A stretch of DNA of 64,000 bases, from the NCBI GenBank assembly GCA_036703255.1, contig DATNPL010000068.1:1-64000 (forward strand). Reading direction: 5' to 3'. This stretch comes from Drouetiella sp036703255 (lineage in GTDB: Bacteria > Cyanobacteriota > Cyanobacteriia > Elainellales > Elainellaceae). The stretch's first letter is position 1; each line of letters begins with the position of its first letter. The translations under genes and the position numbers were made by a program. The notes under the pieces are model-generated. The model saw only the letters and a program-made list of their open reading frames with translations. It ran no database searches and had not been told where the DNA came from. Shown here piece after piece: positions 43,061-51,415 of this stretch.

Positions 43061-43786
43061 CTATTGGCCATACCACGACTTTTTCCATTGCTGCATCTGA
43101 TCAATCTCTTGCTGCTGGCTGCTGATAATGTCTTGAGCTAGCTTCTTTACCTCAGGGCGATCGCTCTTCTCTAAAGCCTCTTTTGCCATGACCAGTGCGC
43201 CTTCGTGGTGGGGCAGCATCGCATTGATGAAGCGCAAATCGAACTGATCATCCGCAGCGCCTAAGTCCACATTCATCATCATGCTAGACATCACCTCATC
43301 TGACATCGGCATCATATGTCCCATCTCTGCGCTGTACATCATTGGGGTCGCACTTGCATTGGGATACCAATCTGTCCGCCATGCTTTCAGCTGAGCAATT
43401 TCTTTTTGCTGAGCAGCAATAATGGCCTCAGCCAACTGCTTGATCTCGGGGCGCTGAGACTTTTGCAAAGCCTCCTGCGCCATGACCACCGCCCCTTCAT
43501 GGTGAGGAGTCATGCCGTCAATGAAGCGCAAGTCAAAATTTTCATCCTTAGGGCCTAGACTCATGTCCATAGAGCCATGATTCATGCCTTCCATGCCTCC
43601 CATTGGGCTTTGGGCGATCGCTGGGGGTGAGTCTGTCGATGAATCTTGGCGGTTGACCGATGAGCCAGCAGGAGGATTTGAGCAAGCTGTAAGCATAAGA
43701 CTGCCCGTAAAAGCGATCGCCAGTAGGGGAGTTTTCAAGTTCATCATTTTCAGGTTAATCATATGTAGCCTCATCTTGGTTTTCAT
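43061..43786 (-). CDS. Lipoprotein with two DUF305 domains
   Basis: A 241-residue predicted lipoprotein (lipobox LTAC near residue 35) with two tandem DUF305 four-helix domains. Each has the motif DLRFI(D/N)xMxPHHEGAxVMAxEAL, at about 84-105 and 187-208, so it arose by duplication. The linker is rich in Met and His (MGGMEGMNHGSMDM and MGHMMPMSDEVMSSMMM), a pattern of copper-binding exported proteins. The nearby genes encode a cupredoxin, a copper ATPase and a copper chaperone, which supports a periplasmic copper-handling role. The first residues contain several Met, so the exact start is uncertain by up to about 15 codons. Confidence 0.88.
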   Translation of the reverse strand: MKTKMRLHMINLKMMNLKTPLLAIAFTGSLMLTACSNPPAGSSVNRQDSSTDSPPAIAQSPMGGMEGMNHGSMDMSLGPKDENFDLRFIDGMTPHHEGAVVMAQEALQKSQRPEIKQLAEAIIAAQQKEIAQLKAWRTDWYPNASATPMMYSAEMGHMMPMSDEVMSSMMMNVDLGAADDQFDLRFINAMLPHHEGALVMAKEALEKSDRPEVKKLAQDIISSQQQEIDQMQQWKKSWYGQ

Positions 43787-44360
43787 TTGTGGACTGTTTA
43801 AGTTGTAGACTGTTTGAGCTATTGGTGTTTGGGGGATACTGCTGTCTTCAGATCTCTAGTTAGTTAGAGCGCCAGAGGATAGGTAAGCTTTAGCTGACAT
43901 CAGAGTAGCGCATGGATTAAAATTATCGCCGCAAAAAGAATTATTTAGGGCACTTCTGCTGTATGAGAGAGTATACAGTCTCAGTAAAGTTAGCCTCCAA
44001 ATCACTAAACTAGAGTAGCTCAATCTGGCTAGATACAGTATCGCAGGCAATTATGAAATTGAGATGAAATAAGTTAAATATCCAAAAACTAAGTGCCGCT
44101 AAGTTTTGGTAGCTATACCTTTGTACAAATGCCCCAGCTGAATGCGTTTTTGTGCAATTTTTCTCATTTCAGAATTGGCATCGATCGCAGTATTTTTTGA
44201 ATGCGATCGGGGTAGTATGGCAAATCTAATCCCGTGCCAAACTCAATCTCTAAAATCTCTCCTCTAACCTCTAAAAGAAGTTCCTATCGATGTCGAGTTA
44301 GGGCTGGATTGGACATTGTCCAATCCAGCCAGCAAGGCAAAGCCATCCGGTTGTACAAGC
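43787..44360. other. Intergenic region with two hairpins
   Basis: Two short structures are seen: CGATCGCA/TGCGATCG (44182-44189 and 44202-44209) and the 13-bp perfect stem at 44302-44330. Short frames in this stretch have no plausible protein content. Confidence 0.5.
44302..44330 (-). terminator. Hairpin after the cupredoxin gene
   Basis: GGCTGGATTGGAC (44302-44314), loop ATT, then its exact complement (44318-44330). It lies 31 bases past the cupredoxin stop; no T-run follows, so termination is less certain than the structure. Confidence 0.6.
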
Positions 44361-44990
44361 TCATGCCGAATATTCTTGTTTCAACTGTTTCAATGCTGCT
44401 GGAGCTTGAGATGAGGAATTCTCCGGCTCAGAAGCCATATGGGTCGATGTGACTTCTATGATCCCGCGAAACATATTCATGCCACAAGCAAATTCATAGC
44501 TGCCAGGGGCTGTTGGGGTGAATTCAACGGCTGTCGTCTGATTGAGGGTCAGGCTTTGGGCAATGTGAAAGTCGGGTAAACGCACCTCCTCTAAACAACT
44601 GCTAGGGTCGCGCCGCAGGAAATTGAGCCGCACGGGTTGTCCCGCCTGCACCACAATGCGGCTTGGCTCATATCCCCCATCAACAATGATAGCGACTTCC
44701 TGAATGCCGTCTTGAGCTTTGGCGGTTTGAGACTTGGGTTTACTGAGGAGAAACCACCAGAGTTCTAGCCCGATTAAGCCTAGCCCAACCAGCGTCACAG
44801 CCATCTTGTTAGCTAAGGGTTGATCGATGCGTTGAAATGAATTGGCTGTTGCAGGGGAAATCATATTGTGTTCCCTGCTATATTCTCCATTGTGTTCAAC
44901 TGGCAGTTCGGCAGCTAGTGCCCCCGAAATTGCACCTAACAAAAAACCGAATCCTACTAGTGTTCCCCAAAATGTTGACTTGCTTAGCAT
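44361..44990 (-). CDS. Membrane-bound cupredoxin-like protein
   Basis: A 209-residue protein with an N-terminal signal/anchor (about 8-27), a second membrane segment (MAVTLVGLGLIGLELWWFLL, about 62-81) and a C-terminal cupredoxin domain: GGYEPSRIVVQAGQPVRLNF, DPSSCLEEVRLPDF and YEFACGMNMFRG. The Cys/CGMxM metal ligands fit the cupredoxin_1 group that travels with copper ATPases. The ATG at 44990 has AGGA 9 bases upstream; the frame is open further up but overlaps copA. It lies 34 bases after copA in the same direction. Confidence 0.85.
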   Translation of the reverse strand: MLSKSTFWGTLVGFGFLLGAISGALAAELPVEHNGEYSREHNMISPATANSFQRIDQPLANKMAVTLVGLGLIGLELWWFLLSKPKSQTAKAQDGIQEVAIIVDGGYEPSRIVVQAGQPVRLNFLRRDPSSCLEEVRLPDFHIAQSLTLNQTTAVEFTPTAPGSYEFACGMNMFRGIIEVTSTHMASEPENSSSQAPAALKQLKQEYSA

Positions 44991-45024
44991 AGATATTGAT
45001 CCTGGTAATGGTTGCTCAACGGCT

Positions 45025-47283
45025 TTAGTGAATTCTGGGCTGGAAATTACGCAACCGCAGAGCATTGGTGACCACCGAAACAGAGCTAAACGCCATTGCC
45101 GCTCCGGCAATGATGGGGCTAAGCAGCCAGCTAAAGAAGGGAAAGAGAATTCCGGCTGCGATCGGGATACCCGCTACGTTATAGATAAAGGCAAAAAACA
45201 GATTCTGGCGAATGTTGCGCATGGTGGCACGCGAGAGCTGAATGGCGGTGACAATGCCTTGTAAATCGCCCGAGATCAGCGTGATATCACTAGCGGCGAT
45301 CGCCACATCGGTACCTGTGCCAATGGCAATCCCCACATCGGCTTGAGCCAGGGCGGGTGCATCATTAATGCCATCGCCTACCATAGCCACAATCTTGCCT
45401 TCAGCTTGAAGTGCGCTGATGGTGCTGGCTTTTTGATCAGGGCGAACTTCAGCTAAAACGCGAGTGATCCCCACTTCACGGGCAATTACCTCTGCGGTGG
45501 GGCGATTGTCTCCCGTCAGCATTACCACTTCTAAGCCCAATTTCTGCAACGTCTGCACCGTGTGGGCAGAGGATGGCTTGAGGGCATCAGCAATCCCCAT
45601 CATGCCTTGTACTTTTCCCGCTACAGCAATCCAGATAACCGTTTTACCCAAATACTCTAACTTGTCTCGCTGGGTTGCCAAAGCTTGCGTCTCAATACCT
45701 TGCTCTGTCAACCAGCGCTGGGTGCCTATTTGAACGAATTTGTCTAAAACATAGCCCTGCACACCGCTACCCGCGATCGCCTCAAATTCTCGAACCGCTG
45801 TCAATTCTGCCTGTTGAGACTGAGCATACTGCACAATGGCTTCTGCCAGCGGATGTTCTGAATTGCGCTCTACGGAGGCGGCAAGCTGCAAGAGATGAAT
45901 CTCGTTGCGGTTAGCAGTGCCGTTGACCGTAACAAAGTCTGTGACGGTGGGTTTGCCCTGCGTCAATGTCCCCGTTTTGTCTAAGACGATCGTTTGCAGC
46001 TTATGCGCCAATTCCAAGCTGTCTGCGCCTTTGATCAAGATCCCGTTTTCTGCACCTTTGCCTGTGCCGACCAAAATCGAAGTGGGGGTTGCCAAACCCA
46101 ACGCACAGGGACAGGCGATGATCAGCACCCCGACCGTTGTGGTCAAGGCCAGCGTGACGTTGCCCATAAAGTTGTACCAGATGATGAAGGTGAGGATGGC
46201 GATCGCAATCACCACGGGCACAAACCACCCCGTCACCTGATCGGCCAACTTTTGAATCGGAGCCTTAGAGCCTTGTGCCTGCTGCACTAGCTTAACAATC
46301 TGAGCCAAGAACGTATCTTTGCCGATGCGCGTCGCTCGAAACTTAAAGCTCCCCGTTTTGTTGATCGTAGCGCCAATGACCTCATCACCGGGCTGCTTTT
46401 TAACGGCAACACTTTCGCCCGTCACCATTGCTTCATCAACGGTCGAAGCCCCTTCAACCACTTCCCCATCCACCGGAATTTTTTCACCCGGACGCACCAA
46501 AACAACATCTCCTAACTGCACTTCAGCGATCGGCACCTCCATTTCCTGCCCATTGCGAATGATGCGAGCCGTTCTGGCCTGTAAACCCATTAGCTTACGA
46601 ATTGCCTCTGAGGTTTGCCCTCTAGCGCGATTCTCAAACAAGCGCCCGAGCAAAATCAGCGTGATCACAACGGCGGCGGTTTCGTAGTAAACGCTTGGCT
46701 CAAGTCCTTGAGCAGCCAGAACTTCAGGAAAGATCGTCACGAATAGCGAGTAGAAATAGGCGGCGCTGGTGCCCAAGGCAATCAGCGTATCCATCGTGGA
46801 AGCATGGCGCTTCAAGGCTTTCCAGCTATTGACATAAAATGATCGACCGCACCAAAACTGCACAGGAGCCGTTAAGATGGCCTGGAGCCAGAAGTTGTGC
46901 AGCCACATAGGAATGAAAGGAATCTGTAACCCCGTCATCGCTGGAATAGAGCCAACCACCAGCAGGGTGCTAATGATGCCACCCGTCCAGACTTTACGGT
47001 GCAGATCGCGCGATGCAGCCTGTCGTGTCTGGCGCTCTGCGTCATCCTCTCCCCTCAGCAGGTCTTGTTCCTGAATCGCCTGGGCAGAATATCCAGCCGC
47101 ATCCACGGCAGCTTGAATCGCGTTCAGGTCAGTTTTGCGCGCGTCGTAGGTAACGCTGGCTTGCCCAACCCCGAAATTGACGCTGCATTCACTCACGCCT
47201 TCAACAGAACGAATGGCGTTTTCTATGCTATTGGCACAAGCGGCGCAGCTCATGCCTCGGAGCTTTAAAGTTGCTGTGTCCAT
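45025..47283 (-). CDS. copA: Copper-exporting P1B-type ATPase
   Basis: Pumps Cu(I) across a membrane, cytoplasmic or thylakoid. The chosen start gives 752 residues. An N-terminal metal-binding domain has GMSCAACA at about 9-16; the membrane site is CPC in ACPCALG, the phosphorylation motif DKTGTLTQGKPT, and the hinge GDGINDAPALAQAD. An earlier in-frame start 90 bases upstream adds unrelated sequence. An exact 16-base tandem duplication (47275-47306) covers the start codon and creates a second, out-of-frame ATG at 47299. It lies between the chaperone and cupredoxin genes in one leftward operon. Confidence 0.95.
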   Translation of the reverse strand: MDTATLKLRGMSCAACANSIENAIRSVEGVSECSVNFGVGQASVTYDARKTDLNAIQAAVDAAGYSAQAIQEQDLLRGEDDAERQTRQAASRDLHRKVWTGGIISTLLVVGSIPAMTGLQIPFIPMWLHNFWLQAILTAPVQFWCGRSFYVNSWKALKRHASTMDTLIALGTSAAYFYSLFVTIFPEVLAAQGLEPSVYYETAAVVITLILLGRLFENRARGQTSEAIRKLMGLQARTARIIRNGQEMEVPIAEVQLGDVVLVRPGEKIPVDGEVVEGASTVDEAMVTGESVAVKKQPGDEVIGATINKTGSFKFRATRIGKDTFLAQIVKLVQQAQGSKAPIQKLADQVTGWFVPVVIAIAILTFIIWYNFMGNVTLALTTTVGVLIIACPCALGLATPTSILVGTGKGAENGILIKGADSLELAHKLQTIVLDKTGTLTQGKPTVTDFVTVNGTANRNEIHLLQLAASVERNSEHPLAEAIVQYAQSQQAELTAVREFEAIAGSGVQGYVLDKFVQIGTQRWLTEQGIETQALATQRDKLEYLGKTVIWIAVAGKVQGMMGIADALKPSSAHTVQTLQKLGLEVVMLTGDNRPTAEVIAREVGITRVLAEVRPDQKASTISALQAEGKIVAMVGDGINDAPALAQADVGIAIGTGTDVAIAASDITLISGDLQGIVTAIQLSRATMRNIRQNLFFAFIYNVAGIPIAAGILFPFFSWLLSPIIAGAAMAFSSVSVVTNALRLRNFQPRIH

Positions 47284-47306
47284 AATTGAATGTGTCCATA
47301 ATTGAA
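47275..47306. repeat. 16-bp tandem duplication over the copA start
   Basis: TGTGTCCATAATTGAA occurs twice in direct succession (47275-47290 and 47291-47306). Each copy contains a minus-strand ATG. Because the unit is 16 bases, the two start codons are in different frames. Confidence 0.9.
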
Positions 47307-47382
47307 AAGGAGTATGAAGAGTCTGAATCAGTGGGAAGTAGGCTACAAATCTTGCTAGCGGCTCAGAACTCAAGGCATGAGA

Positions 47383-47577
47383 TTATGCCACGGTATAGCC
47401 TGCGGCGGCGATCGACTGCTTCACCTCAAGGTCAGGCTTTTGAGTTTCAATGTGAACCTGCTTCGTTTTTGGATCAGCCTCTACTTTGGCAGCGGGATCG
47501 ATCGCCATCACAGCATTTGTGATAGTGGTCGCACAGGCAGAACAGGCCATGTCGGGAACGGTAAGTTGTAGAGTCAT
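47383..47577 (-). CDS. Copper chaperone, HMA domain
   Basis: A 64-residue heavy-metal-associated domain protein with the Cu(I)-binding motif MACSAC at about 10-15 and the beta-alpha-beta-beta-alpha-beta order ending AAAGYTVA. It is the size of CopZ/Atx1 and should hand copper to CopA. It is the first gene of the leftward copper operon, about 100 bases before copA. Confidence 0.93.
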   Translation of the reverse strand: MTLQLTVPDMACSACATTITNAVMAIDPAAKVEADPKTKQVHIETQKPDLEVKQSIAAAGYTVA

Positions 47578-48125
47578 AACATCAGCAGTTCGTAAACTGC
47601 CCTCTTGATTGGATTAATCTCATTATGAAGTCTCCAGTCAAATGGAGAGTCAAGAGGGGCATCGATAAATTAAGCGATCGTTATATTTGGCGTGAGCAGA
47701 GGCCGCCTTCTGGCTCAGGGTTAATTTTCCGCCTTAGCTATGAGCCAATCTTCATCGTTGCTCAAAAAGTCAGACTATTATGATGCAACTGGGTACTTCG
47801 TCTACCGCTAAAATGCATTCTAATCTGCTTGATGTTGTATCTCTGGAGCTAAGGCATTTTTTTAAAGCGCGATCGATTACATCTCTTTGTAGAGAGGATT
47901 GGGGTAGAGTGCAATTTTTAGAGAGCAGCCGCGATCGCCCTTAAGTATGAGAGGATACAGGAAGTGAATCTCTACAAAAGTATGATTTTAGAACTCGTTA
48001 ATGGCAAGATTTAACCCCGACTTGGCAACAGGGATTTCAATCTGAAGAGAACCCGCGAGTATATGCCCAAGTGTGTCAATTTATGGCTAATTTTTTATTG
48101 CTAGATCTGGAAGAGAGGGAAGCAG
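47578..48125. other. Intergenic region with a possible gene remnant
   Basis: No intact gene. The right part (47922-48142) has protein-like frames described as a pseudogene; the left part has no recognised feature apart from scattered HIP1-like octamers. Confidence 0.5.
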
Positions 48126-48142
48126 ATGCAGTTGTTCTCTAA
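47922..48142 (+). pseudogene. Possible frameshifted 3' gene remnant
   Basis: Two adjoining plus-strand frames look like real protein: one (47922-48016) contains ERIQEVNLYKSMILELVNGK, the other (48002-48142) contains WQQGFQSEENPRVYAQVCQF and MANFLLLDLEERE. They are joined if one frameshift near 48005 is assumed. The second frame's stop overlaps the first codons of the DUF202 gene. The family is not recognised, so this is tentative. Confidence 0.3.
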
Positions 48143-48554
48143 GCCTACGGCGGCGGAAGAGAAGGTGAAGCCCAAAAAACGCACATCCGATCGCGTTCGA
48201 GATCATCTGGCCAACGAGCGCACCTATTTGGCCTGGATGAGAAGTGCGATCGCCCTTATGGGATTTGGCGTTTTGATTGTGCGTCTGCGTTTGCTACGGC
48301 CACCGATGGCACCACAGCCGCCTGGAGCCGGCTGGAAGCTAGGTTTAGCTTTTTCAATCGTGGGTATGCTGACCGTCTTGCTCTCAACACAGCACTATTT
48401 TGCCGTGCGTGAAGACATTGATGAAGACAACTATGAACCTGCCGATCGCTGGATTATCTTATCGAGCTTAGCGATTTTGACGCTGGGAGCAGGCGTCATC
48501 TACTATGTATTCACGGTGCCGCTAGAGTCGCTCAACACCATTATGTTGGAATGA
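48126..48554 (+). CDS. DUF202 (YidH-like) membrane protein
   Basis: A 142-residue DUF202 protein. The family hallmark RDHLANERTYLAWMRSAIAL is at about 27-46, at the start of the first of three membrane segments, followed by segments near 70-90 and 112-132. The basic N-terminus is cytoplasmic. Function is unknown in the family. GAGG lies upstream within the preceding remnant frame. Its 3' neighbour TauE is on the opposite strand, 31 bases away. Confidence 0.88.
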   Translation: MQLFSKPTAAEEKVKPKKRTSDRVRDHLANERTYLAWMRSAIALMGFGVLIVRLRLLRPPMAPQPPGAGWKLGLAFSIVGMLTVLLSTQHYFAVREDIDEDNYEPADRWIILSSLAILTLGAGVIYYVFTVPLESLNTIMLE

Positions 48555-48584
48555 TAGCGCTGGAGTTCTATGTCAAAGGTGCCG

Positions 48585-49382
48585 CTACACCGCATGGACG
48601 AGTTTCCAACTCACCATCACCAACAGTGCGTAAACCACAAACCGTAACGCCCGCTGTGGAGCGATTTGGCAGAGCTTTGCGCCAATCAACACGCCAGGGA
48701 CAGAACCGATCCAAATTGGAATCACCAGGTTCCAATCTACTGTCCCTAAGCTGAGGTGACCGATCGCCGTGAAAGTCAATAAAATTGCTGCCTGAAAAAT
48801 ATCTGTTCCCACTAGCTTACGGGCTTCGAGCTGAAAGAACGCAATCAGCACGAGTGCAAACATTGAGCCAGAAGAAACGCTAGTTAGCCCAACCACGCAG
48901 CCGAGAACAGCGCCGATCGCGATCGTTAATCCTTTGCCTGTGAACGTCTCTAGATCAAGCTTGGGCAACGTGGGTAGCTTCATTTGAGGGGCAAAGATCA
49001 GCAGCAGCATCTGCACTAAGGCGATACCTGTTACTAACAAAATGGCTGTTCCAATCAGTTGTAGTAAGAGACTATCAAAATTCAAGCTGCTCGACTGCCG
49101 CAGTTGGTGCAGGAGACCCACGCCAATCAAAGACCCTGGAACGCTGCCTAGCGCTAACCACTTGGCTACCTGAAGATCGATCGTCTGCTGTTGCCAATGC
49201 TTCACTCCTCCAACGATCTTCATCAAGGTTGCTGCCATCACATCGGAACTGACGGCGATCGCGGGGGGCACCTGAAAAACTAAGATCAACATGGGCGTGA
49301 TCAGCGACGCGCCGCCAATTCCAGTCAAGCCAACTACGATGCCCACAAAAAAGCTGAGGGCCGTTAGGAGAGGATAATTCAT
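48585..49382 (-). CDS. TauE/SafE-family sulfite/organosulfonate exporter
   Basis: A 265-residue membrane protein of the TauE/SafE (DUF81) family with about eight membrane segments in two similar halves. The conserved starts are GIGGASLITPMLILVF (about 21-36) and SSGSMFALVLIAFF (about 170). Members export sulfite, sulfoacetate or related anions. It is second in a leftward unit behind the unknown membrane protein at 49427, which has a sulfur-type operator at its start. Removal of sulfite made by SsuD or ETHE1 activity would be a fitting job. Confidence 0.9.
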   Translation of the reverse strand: MNYPLLTALSFFVGIVVGLTGIGGASLITPMLILVFQVPPAIAVSSDVMAATLMKIVGGVKHWQQQTIDLQVAKWLALGSVPGSLIGVGLLHQLRQSSSLNFDSLLLQLIGTAILLVTGIALVQMLLLIFAPQMKLPTLPKLDLETFTGKGLTIAIGAVLGCVVGLTSVSSGSMFALVLIAFFQLEARKLVGTDIFQAAILLTFTAIGHLSLGTVDWNLVIPIWIGSVPGVLIGAKLCQIAPQRALRFVVYALLVMVSWKLVHAV

Positions 49383-49426
49383 TTTTCTTAGGGCACTAAG
49401 ACCTGTAAGAAGCGGTTAACAGCAGT

Positions 49427-49903
49427 TCAATTGACAAACAGATTCGGCGCATCTAAAACCTTTAACTGCACTAACCCTAAGATGATGAGGGTGTATGCTG
49501 TAGAAGTGACAACACCCGTGAGCAACTCTTTTTTTAGATTGCGCTCTTGGCTTTGCTCCTGCAAAACATCCATTACCCCAAACTGCATCATCAAAATGCC
49601 GACGATATTAGAGAGCCAATAGCCCGCGATCGCACCTGGCAGAAGTGATCCTGGAGCAATGCGGTTGCAAATCGCACCGAAGAGATAGGCGATCGGCAAG
49701 TTGAAAATCAGATCATTCCACCAGCAAAGGGGAGACAGTAGGTACCCAATCACCAAGAGCAACCCACCTCTGAGATTTTTGAAGGTAAAAACTTTTGCGG
49801 GTTCTTGAATGGCTAACTGAAGCTGCGCTTGAACGACTTGCTTGGTGGCGGTGAGCTTGTCTAAACTCAGGAGTTTTTCAAAGGCTTCTTTAAGATTTGG
49901 CAT
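49427..49903 (-). CDS. Unknown membrane protein next to TauE
   Basis: A 158-residue protein I do not recognise. An N-terminal soluble part (1-50, EAFEKLLSLDKLTATKQVVQ) precedes about three hydrophobic segments: LLLVIGYLLSPLCWWNDLIF, LLPGAIAGYWLSNIVGILMM and AYTLIILGLVQL. A longer version starting 24 bases upstream is possible. It begins 41 bases after a sulfur-type operator and is followed by the TauE gene after 44 bases, so it is probably a sulfur-regulated partner of that exporter. Confidence 0.7.
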   Translation of the reverse strand: MPNLKEAFEKLLSLDKLTATKQVVQAQLQLAIQEPAKVFTFKNLRGGLLLVIGYLLSPLCWWNDLIFNLPIAYLFGAICNRIAPGSLLPGAIAGYWLSNIVGILMMQFGVMDVLQEQSQERNLKKELLTGVVTSTAYTLIILGLVQLKVLDAPNLFVN

Positions 49904-49943
49904 GAAAATTTGATAAATACGTAACACCTACTCAATTCTATCA

Positions 49944-49981
49944 GTCAAATACGATATTCCGATAGATTTACAGTAGTTTAA
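49944..49981. promoter_or_regulatory. Candidate sulfur-regulon operator, TauE operon
   Basis: Left half GTCAAATACGATA (49944-49956) and right half TACAGTAGTTTAA (49969-49981). The right half matches the ssu site closely. It lies 41 bases before the chosen start of the first gene. Confidence 0.62.
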
Positions 49982-50054
49982 TAGAGTTATATTTCACCCA
50001 AAGTTAAAGTGCAGATCAGGCAGCACGCTATAGCCCAATCAATCTGGAATGCAC

Positions 50055-50093
50055 AGATTTGTTGAGGGGCGCGAAGCGCCCCTCAACAAATCT
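50055..50093. terminator. Perfect 18-bp hairpin after cysA
   Basis: AGATTTGTTGAGGGGCGC (50055-50072), loop GAA, then the exact complement (50076-50093), 16 bases past the cysA stop. The GGGGCGC core is shared with the hairpin at 1-21. Confidence 0.85.
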
Positions 50094-50108
50094 AACTGCC
50101 GTTTTCTT

Positions 50109-51128
50109 CTACACCTCAACATATTGAGGAGCAAAGGACTTGACCTCTTTAGGCTTCACGTAAACGCGCTGACCTGACTTGAGATTGAGGCGGTTAAATT
50201 CTTCTCGCGTCAGATTGACGGTAAACGTGTGATCATCCTCCAACGTTAGCTCTGCCTGAATTTCCCAACCTAAATGAATGACGCGGTTGACAATCGCCAA
50301 ACTCGTATCGTTGTCGGGCACTAGCTCAATCTGCACATCATGCGGACGCAAAAACACATTGGGATGCTCAGGTCGGTATCCTGCCCGCTTAAAGATCGGC
50401 GCGCTACTAGGCAACACATTGACGGGGCCAATAAAGCTCATGACAAACGGTGTTGCCGGATTATCGTAGAGTTCTGAGGCGCTGCCCACCTGCTCAACGC
50501 GCCCTTTGTTCATCACCACTAGCTCATCCGAGACTTCCATCGCCTCTTCTTGGTCATGGGTGACAAACACGGTTGTCACATGAACCGTGTCATGCAAATG
50601 CCGTAGCCAGCTCCGCAGATCTTTCCGCACTTTGGCATCTAGCGCTCCAAACGGTTCATCCAAAAGCAATACTTGGGGTTCTACCGCTAAGGCTCGAGCC
50701 AGAGCCACCCGCTGGCGCTGTCCGCCAGAAAGCTGAGAGGGATAGCGATCGCCCAAGCCGTTGAGCTGCACCAGCTCCAGTAGCTCTTCGACCCGGTTTT
50801 TAATGCGATTCTTGGGCTGCTTGTCAATCTCCAGTCCAAAAGCGATGTTTTGGCGAATGGTCAAATGCTTGAACAGCGCATAGTGCTGGAATACGAAACC
50901 AATCTTGCGATCCTGCACGCTTTGATAGGTCGCGTCTCGCCCTGTCAAATAAATTTTGCCGCTGTCGGGCAGTTCCAATCCGGCAATTAAGCGCAGCAGC
51001 GTTGATTTTCCCGAACCGGATGGGCCTAGTAAGGCTACCAGAGATCCAGTTTCAATCTCGACGCTGACCTGATCAACGGCCTGAAAATTACCAAAGTTCT
51101 TGGATACGTTATTGACCGAAATCCCCAT
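50109..51128 (-). CDS. cysA: Sulfate/thiosulfate ABC transporter ATPase
   Basis: ATPase of the sulfate/thiosulfate importer, 339 residues with the chosen ATG, which matches the family start MGISVNNVSKNFGNFQAVDQ. Walker A GPSGSGKS is at 35-42, the signature LSGGQRQR and Walker B LLLLDEPFGALD are in place, and a C-terminal TOBE-like regulatory domain starts near residue 240 (LRPHDVQIELVP). The permease (cysTW) and binding protein (sbpA) genes are not in the window, so it is an orphan here. It shares a divergent control region and the operator at 51260-51297 with the Rrf2 gene. Confidence 0.94.
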   Translation of the reverse strand: MGISVNNVSKNFGNFQAVDQVSVEIETGSLVALLGPSGSGKSTLLRLIAGLELPDSGKIYLTGRDATYQSVQDRKIGFVFQHYALFKHLTIRQNIAFGLEIDKQPKNRIKNRVEELLELVQLNGLGDRYPSQLSGGQRQRVALARALAVEPQVLLLDEPFGALDAKVRKDLRSWLRHLHDTVHVTTVFVTHDQEEAMEVSDELVVMNKGRVEQVGSASELYDNPATPFVMSFIGPVNVLPSSAPIFKRAGYRPEHPNVFLRPHDVQIELVPDNDTSLAIVNRVIHLGWEIQAELTLEDDHTFTVNLTREEFNRLNLKSGQRVYVKPKEVKSFAPQYVEV

Positions 51129-51259
51129 GCTGTCTAGTCTCCCAACAAAAGTAGCGACAAATATAGGTTGCGTGGCAGTGTGCCTCAAAATTCTCTAATC
51201 AAACCCGGCAACTCGATCGAGATACTGTATTTTTACCACAGTTTACGCTATTCTCTGCT

Positions 51260-51297
51260 TAATACTCCGGTAGCCTCATCAAATTACTGTAATTTAT
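51260..51297. promoter_or_regulatory. Candidate sulfur-regulon operator, cysA and Rrf2 gene
   Basis: Left half TAATACTCCGGTA (51260-51272) and right half TACTGTAATTTAT (51285-51297) at the standard spacing, 132 bases from cysA and 119 bases from the Rrf2 gene. Extra single boxes TACTGTA occur at 51223-51229 and 51346-51352, making this the most box-rich promoter in the window and hinting at autoregulation by the Rrf2 protein. Confidence 0.62.
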
Positions 51298-51415
51298 TTT
51301 TCACGTCTGTCGTTCCTGATTCAGAAGTTTACAAATTTATGAAACTACTGTAAGCTGAGCGGAAAACCGGACTATGTTAGTTCTATTCAGTCTCAACCGA
51401 CAAATGAGTGTGCTT

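Noticed and set aside
44234..44452. A 72-codon plus-strand frame
   Set aside because: It runs through the hairpin at 44302-44330 and into the antisense of the cupredoxin gene; no protein-like features.
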